19,468 bases of DNA, taken from an uncultured Bacteroidales bacterium (lineage in GTDB: Bacteria > Bacteroidota > Bacteroidia > Bacteroidales > F082). The stretch's first letter is position 1; each line of letters opens with the position of its first letter. Both the position numbers and the translations under genes were made by a program. The stretch covers positions 1-19,468 of the forward strand of contig CALBNP010000101.1 in assembly GCA_937896505.1 (NCBI GenBank), written 5' to 3'. Positions 7,953 through 14,085 of the stretch are shown here, piece by piece. The notes below the pieces were generated by a model. It ran no database searches. It saw only the letters and a program-made list of their open reading frames with translations, and had not been told where the DNA came from.

Positions 7953-9268
7953 AACGCGTACTCATCATCACCTACTACTGGCCACCTTCGGGAGGAAGCG
8001 GCGTCCAGCGTTGGCTGAAAATGTCGAAATACTTTCCAGAAAACGGTTGGCAGCCTGTGATTTACACCACCGAGGGAGCTGAATATCCCGTAGAAGACCC
8101 TACCCTTGAAAAAGACGTAGCACCCGAAGCCGAAGTCATCAGACGGCCCATCATCGAGCCTTACACATTCTACAAGAAATTCACCGGAATGAAAAAAGGC
8201 GACAAGGTGAAAGCAGGCTTCACTACCGAAGAAGCGAAGAAAAGCAGTTGGAAAGACAAGCTAAGCATTTGGATCAGAGGGAACCTTTTCATCCCCGACG
8301 CACGCTGCTGGTGGATAAGACCCTCGGTAAGATACTTGAAAAAATATCTGAAAGAGCATCCTGTCGATGCCATCATTAGCACAGGCCCGCCACACTCCAT
8401 GCACCTGACTGCCTTGAAGTTGCACAAAAAACTAAACATTCCATGGATTGCCGATTTCCGCGACCCCTGGACGGAAATTGACTTCTATCAAGACCTTCAT
8501 CTCAGCCGTTGGGCCGACTGGAAGCACCATCGTCTTGAGAAACAAGTGCTGACCCAAGCCGACAAAGTAGTGACCGTCGGTTGGGACTGGGCCGAAGGAT
8601 TAAAACGCCATGGAGCCCCACAAGTTGACGTTATCTTGAATGGATACGACTGGAGCCTTGAACCTTCAGAGCAACAAATACCTCTTTCGCAAGAATTCAC
8701 CCTATCGCACATCGGACTGTTGGGACCAACGCGCAATAACCCAATATTTTGGCAAGCCTTGGGCGAACTCGTCAATGAGTCTGAAGAACTGAAACAGCAT
8801 CTCAGCATCCAACTCATCGGCCAAGTTGACAACAGCGCCATCAAAAGCATTGAACAATCTGGATTAAACGATTACGTCACCCACTTGCCTCATATTCCGC
8901 ACGACGAAGTGATGCAAAAGCAATGCGCTTCGCAAGTTTTGCTGCTTTTCGTCAACAACACGCCAAACGCCAAAGGCATCATGACCGGCAAGCTGTTCGA
9001 ATATTTCTCATCAGGCCGTCCCATACTTTGCATCGGTCCGGAAGACGGCGATGCCGCGCACATCATCAGCGAAGTCAAAGCCGGCGTTACCATTGGTTTC
9101 GAGGATAAGGAAAAAATGAAAAAACACATTATGTATCTTTTCGAAAAATACAAATCCGGCAGCCTTGACGGAAACAGCAACATGTCGATTGACAAATATT
9201 CCAGGAAAGAACTATCAAGACAATATGCCACAATCATCGACCATTTGACATCAAACAAACAATCATGA
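7949..9268 (+). CDS. GT-B glycosyltransferase (GT4-like)
   Basis: A 439-residue GT-B glycosyltransferase. The start ATG overlaps the stop of the YfhO-family gene as ATGA. The N-terminus VLIITYYWPPSGGSGVQRW is typical of GT4-like enzymes, with the Gly-rich loop and a conserved Gln-Arg. It is followed by ISTGPPHS and WIADFRDPWTE, which are common in Bacteroidota envelope glycosyltransferases. The C-terminal half contains MTGKLFEYFSSGRPILCIG, where Glu and the SGRP motif should contact the nucleotide-sugar donor. It acts in the cytoplasm, probably adding a sugar to a lipid-linked precursor. The overlapping arrangement suggests translational coupling with both neighbours. It is not closely similar to the glycosyltransferase at 4202, so the two probably catalyse different steps. 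Substrates are unknown. Confidence 0.88.
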   Translation: MKRVLIITYYWPPSGGSGVQRWLKMSKYFPENGWQPVIYTTEGAEYPVEDPTLEKDVAPEAEVIRRPIIEPYTFYKKFTGMKKGDKVKAGFTTEEAKKSSWKDKLSIWIRGNLFIPDARCWWIRPSVRYLKKYLKEHPVDAIISTGPPHSMHLTALKLHKKLNIPWIADFRDPWTEIDFYQDLHLSRWADWKHHRLEKQVLTQADKVVTVGWDWAEGLKRHGAPQVDVILNGYDWSLEPSEQQIPLSQEFTLSHIGLLGPTRNNPIFWQALGELVNESEELKQHLSIQLIGQVDNSAIKSIEQSGLNDYVTHLPHIPHDEVMQKQCASQVLLLFVNNTPNAKGIMTGKLFEYFSSGRPILCIGPEDGDAAHIISEVKAGVTIGFEDKEKMKKHIMYLFEKYKSGSLDGNSNMSIDKYSRKELSRQYATIIDHLTSNKQS

Positions 9269-10026
9269 ATTCAATCCCAAAAATCATTATACAGGCAAGA
9301 GTCGGATCCACACGTCTGCCGAGCAAGATGATTCTTCCCTTTTACAAAGAAGAAGGCATCTTCTCAATTTTGGCAGACCGTCTTTTAAGCGAGTTTGACA
9401 GAAACAACATCATTTTAGCCACTTCAAATTCGGCCAAAGACGATGTGTTGGAGCAAATCGCATCTAGCAAAAAGATCCATTGTTACAGAGGTTCCGAAAG
9501 CGACGTGCTTCAGCGTTTCATTGACGCGGCTTCTCACTTCGATGCAAAGAAAATCATACGAGTTTGCGCCGACAACCCATTTCTTGACCTTCCCTCCCTG
9601 AGAAACCTATTCAACAATTTGGAAAACAATAATTTAGATTATATCGCCTACGCCACTTCGTCAAACACACCCACTATTAAGACACACTATGGTTTTTGGG
9701 CAGAAGGCACTTGCATTGATACCCTACAGAAAATCAAGGAAGCCACAACGGAAAGCCTGTACCACGAACACGTCACCAATTTCATCTACACACACCCTGA
9801 CTTATTCAAAATCAAGCTGATGACAATCCCAATTGAGATTGAAAATCACCAACGGCTCAGACTCACAATCGACACTGCTAACGATTTCGCCATTCAGAAA
9901 AGCATCTTCAAGGCCATTTTTGAAGAAAAGCCATCGTTTACAGCCAAAGACGTATGCAATTACCTTGACAAGAATCCAGAGTATTACACTACGATGGAAA
10001 ATGAAATCATAAAAAATCAAAAATAA
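9265..10026 (+). CDS. SpsF-type cytidylyltransferase (CMP-sugar synthesis)
   Basis: A 253-residue nucleotidyltransferase of the acylneuraminate cytidylyltransferase/SpsF group. The nucleotide-binding signature is IIIQARVGSTRLPSKMILPF near the N-terminus, with the Gly-Ser-Thr-Arg-Leu-Pro core. It is followed by RGSESDVLQRF (~residues 77-87) and RVCADNPFLDL (~106-116), whose Asp is expected to bind the catalytic metal. The enzyme should activate a 2-keto sugar acid with CTP, giving a CMP-sugar and pyrophosphate. The next gene encodes a NeuB-type synthase and the one after it a KdsC-type phosphatase, so a nonulosonic acid is the likely substrate. ATGA overlap with the upstream gene; the stop and the next start share one base (TAATG). 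The family is firm; the exact sugar is not determined. Confidence 0.87.
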   Translation: MNSIPKIIIQARVGSTRLPSKMILPFYKEEGIFSILADRLLSEFDRNNIILATSNSAKDDVLEQIASSKKIHCYRGSESDVLQRFIDAASHFDAKKIIRVCADNPFLDLPSLRNLFNNLENNNLDYIAYATSSNTPTIKTHYGFWAEGTCIDTLQKIKEATTESLYHEHVTNFIYTHPDLFKIKLMTIPIEIENHQRLRLTIDTANDFAIQKSIFKAIFEEKPSFTAKDVCNYLDKNPEYYTTMENEIIKNQK

Positions 10027-11069
10027 TGGACGCTACTTACATAATAGGAGAAATCGGCCAAAACCACAACGGATCGGTGGATGTAGCCAAACTCATTGTC
10101 GAGCTCATTGCCAGACCTGTTCAAGAAGAATGCTTCGGAATCCAGCTCAAGCCCATGGATGCCGTCAAGATGACGAAAAGAGACTTGGACCATGAGTTGT
10201 CCGACTCCCAGATGAGCCGAATCTATGACTCGCCCAATTCCTTCGGGCGCACTTATGGCGAACACAGAGCTTTCCTCGAACTCTCAGACGAGGAACATTT
10301 TGAAGTATATAAATATGCAAAATCCAAAGGATTAGACTTTGTTGAGACATTATGCGCACCAACCTGTTTGAGCATTCTGAAACTTTTTTCGCCAGACTAT
10401 CTCAAAGTTGCCAGTCGCGACATCACCAACATACCTTTACTCGAAGCGCTGGCCGAAACGAAAATCCCCATAATCATCTCCACCGGCATGGCAGGGAAAA
10501 AAGAGCTGGACGATGCCCTTGACACCATCACAAAACAGCATAGCAACATTTCCATTCTGCATTGCGTTTCACAATATCCGACCCATCCAAAGAATCTCAA
10601 TCTCAACACCATAACATACTTAAAGAAGCATTATCCGCAGTACAAGATTGGACTTTCGGACCACACCATCGGCATTTCCGCTCCGGTTGCCGCCATTGCC
10701 ATGGGAGCTTCAATCATAGAAAAGCACATCACGATTGACCGCCGCATGAAAGGCACCGACCAAGCCGGTTCGTTAGGTCCGGATGGCGTTAACAGGATGA
10801 TACGCGACATACGCATCACCGAAATGGCAATAGGAGTCGAGGACATCTTCATCGAACCTGATGTCATGAGCAGCAAGATAAAACTGGAACGTTCCATAGC
10901 CGCCATCAGAGACCTTCAGGCCGGTGACATCATTTCGGAAAAAGACATTCATTTACTGAGTCCGGGGGACGGTTACAAATGGTCGCAACGGATGGACATC
11001 ATCGGGAAGAAAGTCCGCATCGCCGTTCCCAAAAACGAAATCATTTACCCTAACAACCTTGAATTATGA
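10026..11069 (+). CDS. NeuB-type nonulosonic acid synthase
   Basis: A 347-residue member of the sialic acid synthase family, which condenses phosphoenolpyruvate with a hexose derivative to a nine-carbon keto acid. A TIM barrel begins with YIIGEIGQNHNGS (residues 5-17). It includes SFGRTYGEHR (72-81), LKVASRDITNIPLLE (126-140), ISTGM (151-155), GLSDHT (209-214) and EKHIT (232-236), with the catalytic-site His234. The C-terminal ~60 residues (ERSIAAIRDLQAGDII onward) form the antifreeze-like SAF domain. The segment ASRD stands where many NeuB proteins have GSGD or GSAD, so this may be a distinct subfamily. The TYGEH region resembles vertebrate sialic acid 9-phosphate synthase, which fits a phosphorylated product and the phosphatase gene next door. 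The product could be KDN, Neu5Ac or another nonulosonic acid. Confidence 0.88.
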   Translation: MDATYIIGEIGQNHNGSVDVAKLIVELIARPVQEECFGIQLKPMDAVKMTKRDLDHELSDSQMSRIYDSPNSFGRTYGEHRAFLELSDEEHFEVYKYAKSKGLDFVETLCAPTCLSILKLFSPDYLKVASRDITNIPLLEALAETKIPIIISTGMAGKKELDDALDTITKQHSNISILHCVSQYPTHPKNLNLNTITYLKKHYPQYKIGLSDHTIGISAPVAAIAMGASIIEKHITIDRRMKGTDQAGSLGPDGVNRMIRDIRITEMAIGVEDIFIEPDVMSSKIKLERSIAAIRDLQAGDIISEKDIHLLSPGDGYKWSQRMDIIGKKVRIAVPKNEIIYPNNLEL

Positions 11070-11530
11070 CACCTAAGCTAATATTGACTGACATCGACGG
11101 TGTGTGGACTGACGGGGGAATGTATTACGACCAAACGGGAAACGAATGGAAGAAGTTCAACACCTACGACAGTGCAGGCGTGCTTTTCGCACATCAACGA
11201 GGAATTCCCGTAGGCATCATCACTGGCGAGGAGACAGAAATCGTCAGGCGAAGGGCTGAAAAACTACACATCGACTACGTCTTTCAAGGTGTTTCCGACA
11301 AGTTGGAAATCGCCAAAACAATCTGCAATTCACTAAAAATCAGCCTAAATGAAGTTGCATACATTGGCGACGACCTGAACGACATTCAGCTCTTAGGTGC
11401 CGTTGGCATTGCCGGCGTTCCGAAATCAGCACCCGCCTATGTAAAGAAGCACAGTCATATAACATTGGAGAAATCGGGGGGCGAAGGCGTTTTCCGCGAA
11501 TTTGTCGAAAAAATACTTGGAATATGCTGA
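11066..11530 (+). CDS. KdsC-type HAD phosphatase
   Basis: A 154-residue cap-less HAD phosphatase of the KdsC group. Motif I is TDIDGVWTDG (nucleophile Asp9, acid Asp11), motif II has Thr53 in IITGE, motif III has Lys79 in SDKLE, and motif IV is GDDLND (101-106). The C-terminal GGEGVFRE (138-145) matches the tail that completes the active site in this group. It should remove phosphate from a sugar-acid phosphate. Its position after a NeuB-type synthase points to a nonulosonic acid 9-phosphate rather than KDO 8-phosphate. This matches the characterised KDN 9-phosphate phosphatase of B. thetaiotaomicron in arrangement. ATGA overlap with the synthase gene. A housekeeping KDO 8-phosphate phosphatase is the main alternative, less likely because no KDO genes are nearby. 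Confidence 0.88.
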   Translation: MTPKLILTDIDGVWTDGGMYYDQTGNEWKKFNTYDSAGVLFAHQRGIPVGIITGEETEIVRRRAEKLHIDYVFQGVSDKLEIAKTICNSLKISLNEVAYIGDDLNDIQLLGAVGIAGVPKSAPAYVKKHSHITLEKSGGEGVFREFVEKILGIC

Positions 11531-12030
11531 AAACCTTCATACAAAACATAACAAAGCCCAAATTCATTTTCCGGCTTATCGTCAAGCGGAAGGCCGCATC
11601 ATGCGGGAAAAACTTGTCTGTCAATGGTTTTTCCACAGTCACGCGTAGCACCCACTTGCGGAATAACGTAAACTTCAACGGGATGAAGATTACCGGCAAA
11701 GGCAAATGTGTAATTGGCGACAACTTCCATTCGGGCATCAACTGCCAGATTCTTACCGACAGCCACAATTACGACCAAGGTAACGCCATTCCATACGACA
11801 GCTCGGTTATCGCCAAGGATGTCATCATCGAAGACAATGTTTGGTTGGGTAACAATGTCATTGTCCTTCCTGGAGTCACCATTGGCGAAGGAGCCGTCAT
11901 ACAAGCAGGCAGCGTCGTGGTAAAAGACATTCCCGCTTTATCCATTGCAGGAGGAAATCCGGCAAAACCTTTCAAGGAACGTGACAAGAAGCACTATTTC
12001 GACCTCAAGGACAAGAAAGCCTTCCACTGA
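11524..12030 (+). CDS. Hexapeptide-repeat acyltransferase (LbH family)
   Basis: A 168-residue acyltransferase with a left-handed beta-helix built from hexapeptide repeats, for example VIGDNFHSG, VIIEDNVWLGNNVIVL and VTIGEGAVIQAGS. It ends with the common IAGGNPAKPF motif (~141-150) and a short helical tail. His81 in DSHNYD is at the position of the catalytic His of O-acetyltransferases such as those of the NodL/WbbJ group. It probably acetylates a sugar hydroxyl or amine on the glycan or on the nonulosonic acid, using acetyl-CoA. The ATG lies 7 nt inside the phosphatase gene (ATGCTGA), and the stop shares one base with the next ATG (TGATG). Family firm; acceptor inferred from context. Confidence 0.87.
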   Translation: MLKTFIQNITKPKFIFRLIVKRKAASCGKNLSVNGFSTVTRSTHLRNNVNFNGMKITGKGKCVIGDNFHSGINCQILTDSHNYDQGNAIPYDSSVIAKDVIIEDNVWLGNNVIVLPGVTIGEGAVIQAGSVVVKDIPALSIAGGNPAKPFKERDKKHYFDLKDKKAFH

Positions 12031-13325
12031 TGAAATACAGCAATTTAGACATCTTATCAATAAACCAGATATTGTTTTCGTCAACGGAGAACAGAGGCAG
12101 CCTCAGCAAACAACTGTCGATATTTTTCGGACAATTGTTTTTCTACACTTTCCTTCACCGTTTCAAATACAAGGCAATGCCCGAAAACTACAAAGGCATC
12201 CTCTTCGTGGGTTTTTCTAAGAACAACCAGCGTTCTCTGACCCCTATCATCCAAAACATGCAGAGCGGTGATTACATCAGTTTGGAGCACCATAAAGACG
12301 ATGTCAACAAGCGAAAGGCTTGGTGGATTTCGCTGCCATACATTTTCACGCTGATAAAGACCTACAGAAAATCAGATGCCCAAACGAGAAAACGCATCAA
12401 GAGATTCTTTACTGACTTTTGGACCACATACGGATTGTATCACATTGCCGAAGAATATCTCATTCATTACAAAGTCAACACATTAGTCTTATCCAACGAC
12501 CACAACACACTTCACCGATGCCTGATTCTAAGAGCAAAAGAAATGGGCATCAAGACTGTTTACGTTCAGCACGCTTCAGTAACCGCCAAATTCCCAAAAT
12601 TGCTTTTCGACTATTCCTTCCTTGACGGAGAAGAAACCTTTGAAAAATATCTTTGTGCCGGACAACCGGAAGGAAACGTTTTCCTATCGGGCGGAGTCAG
12701 GTTCGACAACTACCATCGAAAGCCGTTGACCGAGCCAATTCCAAGCATCCACACCATCGGCGTAGCCATCAACATGGTCGATGATTTCGAGCGCGTCAAA
12801 GAACTTTGCCTTTTCTTGATAAGGAATGATTTCAAGATTGTACTTCGTCCCCACCCGAGATATGGTGCAATCAACCGGAACTGGCTAACGGAAAACGGAA
12901 TCATGTTTTCCGACCCTACAACAGAAAGTTCATCCGATTTCATCAGTCATATCGACTGCATAATTTCGAACCAATCAGCCATTCACCTCGATGCGGCAAT
13001 CATGAACTGTCCAAGCGTGTTATTCAATTTTTCAACCAAGGGCATAGACGATTACTATTCATTCGTTAAGAACGGCCTGACAAAAGAAGCCCGCAACTAT
13101 GACGAACTGAAATCATTACTGGCGAAGCCGAACCAACTCATGCCAGCGAACGACATTCTGAGGTATTATAACGCCAATTGCAACACTCCACTTTATGGCC
13201 GTTTAGGTAAAATCATTGCTTCCTATATCAGTATCATCAGCAGCAACAGAAACCTTGAATCGGAATCCAGTAAGGACTTTCGCGAAGATGAAAACAGGCC
13301 TCGCGTATATTTGATCAGTATTTGA
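12030..13325 (+). CDS. Putative GT-B transferase, CDP-glycerol/polysialyl type
   Basis: A 431-residue protein with a GT-B-like plan and no signal peptide. Recognisable elements are VYVQHASV (~177-184), VLRPHPR (~271-277) and IISNQSAIHLDAAIMNCPSV (~311-330). QH near the domain junction, the RPHP motif and an S/NQSA-type nucleotide-binding segment are shared by CDP-glycerol glycerophosphotransferases, capsule polysialyltransferase-like enzymes and related CMP/CDP-dependent transferases. It is the last gene of the operon that makes a CMP-activated sugar acid, so transfer of that residue to the glycan is the best guess. Similarity is at motif level only. The tail after residue ~400 is charged and may be disordered. 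The gene is somewhat more AT-rich than the upstream glycosyltransferase genes. Confidence 0.7.
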   Translation: MKYSNLDILSINQILFSSTENRGSLSKQLSIFFGQLFFYTFLHRFKYKAMPENYKGILFVGFSKNNQRSLTPIIQNMQSGDYISLEHHKDDVNKRKAWWISLPYIFTLIKTYRKSDAQTRKRIKRFFTDFWTTYGLYHIAEEYLIHYKVNTLVLSNDHNTLHRCLILRAKEMGIKTVYVQHASVTAKFPKLLFDYSFLDGEETFEKYLCAGQPEGNVFLSGGVRFDNYHRKPLTEPIPSIHTIGVAINMVDDFERVKELCLFLIRNDFKIVLRPHPRYGAINRNWLTENGIMFSDPTTESSSDFISHIDCIISNQSAIHLDAAIMNCPSVLFNFSTKGIDDYYSFVKNGLTKEARNYDELKSLLAKPNQLMPANDILRYYNANCNTPLYGRLGKIIASYISIISSNRNLESESSKDFREDENRPRVYLISI

Positions 13326-13385
13326 CATATTTTCGACACAAGTCTTAAAAAGCCGAAAAGTTATTCCGCATAAATAAAAAAAAGT

Positions 13386-13393
13386 TATTTTTG
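13386..13393 (+). promoter_or_regulatory. Predicted -7 promoter element, secreted-protein pair
   Basis: TATTTTTG followed by CAC matches the Bacteroidota -7 consensus 25 nt before ATG 13419. The preceding ~25 nt are A-rich and no clear TTG lies at the usual distance. The element indicates that the secreted-protein genes start a new transcription unit after the glycan operon ends at 13325. Confidence 0.45.
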
Positions 13394-13418
13394 CACAATC
13401 TTTAAAAAATATTCAACT

Positions 13419-14069
13419 ATGAAGAAGATGAAGAACTTTATCCTTACAATGCTGTTGGCATTGCCACTATTATTGTCGGCCCAACAGACTATGCAAATCG
13501 GCGACATACTTTGCACGGATGGAAGCACCGTAAAGCCAAATGAATTTGCCCAATCCGGGAAAACGGCGAAAGGAGTAGTTACGTTTATCGATGAATCGGG
13601 CGAACACGGATGGGCCATCAGCCTTAACATCGAAGCCCGCGACATCCACTGGGTGGATCCAATGTACTACTACGAAGATTACGACATCCCATTATTGAAC
13701 AACTGCGAGTTTTCGGGCGAAGCCATGCAAGACTCCGATGGTTACCGAAACACAATGATTATCCGTGCTGCCCATGGAGCCGACTGGTATCCAGCCGCAT
13801 GGTGTGTCGATTTCGATAACGGATGGTATCTTCCTGCCGCTGCACAAGTCCGTTGGATGGTAGCCTACGCTACCGAACTGAACCAGTCGTTAGCCATTGT
13901 TGGCGGCACCCTATTCCAACACGATAATCCAAGATGGTGGTGGACTTCGACAGAAAGAACCGGTATGCACGCTATCGTTGTCAGCGAGACCGGAAGCGTT
14001 GGCAACTACATGAAATACAACTATTATTACACTTACAAAATCGGTGTCAGAGCCGCAATAGATTTTTAA
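13419..14069 (+). CDS. Secreted DUF1566/FISUMP-like protein
   Basis: A 216-residue exported protein. The N-terminus is a classic signal peptide (Lys-rich start, hydrophobic core, likely cleavage after LLSA at residue 21). The mature part begins IGDILCTDGSTVKPNEFA, a layout common in Bacteroidota surface proteins. It continues with GWAISL, then NGWYLPAAAQVRWM, WWWTSTE and a C-terminal VRAAIDF. The GWYLP...W(T/S)STE...VRA pattern resembles DUF1566/FISUMP domains, which relate to C-type-lectin-like or formylglycine-generating-enzyme-like folds. There is no T9SS sorting domain, so it is probably periplasmic or released. It shares its domain type with the N-terminal part of the next gene product, and only 16 nt separate the two genes. 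Binding or enzymatic function is unknown. Confidence 0.75.
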   Translation: MKKMKNFILTMLLALPLLLSAQQTMQIGDILCTDGSTVKPNEFAQSGKTAKGVVTFIDESGEHGWAISLNIEARDIHWVDPMYYYEDYDIPLLNNCEFSGEAMQDSDGYRNTMIIRAAHGADWYPAAWCVDFDNGWYLPAAAQVRWMVAYATELNQSLAIVGGTLFQHDNPRWWWTSTERTGMHAIVVSETGSVGNYMKYNYYYTYKIGVRAAIDF

Positions 14070-14072
14070 CGG

Positions 14073-14079
14073 AAAGGAG
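14073..14079 (+). promoter_or_regulatory. Strong Shine-Dalgarno site before T9SS protein gene
   Basis: AAAGGAG lies 6 nt before ATG 14086 in the short gap between the two secreted-protein genes. Such a strong site is unusual in Bacteroidota, where Shine-Dalgarno use is weak. It fixes the start codon of the downstream gene. Confidence 0.6.
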
Positions 14080-14085
14080 AACGAC

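Noticed and set aside
11066..11530. Housekeeping KDO 8-phosphate phosphatase (kdsC)
   Set aside because: The catalytic motifs fit, but the overlapping NeuB-type synthase and SpsF-type cytidylyltransferase genes make a nonulosonic acid phosphate the more likely substrate.
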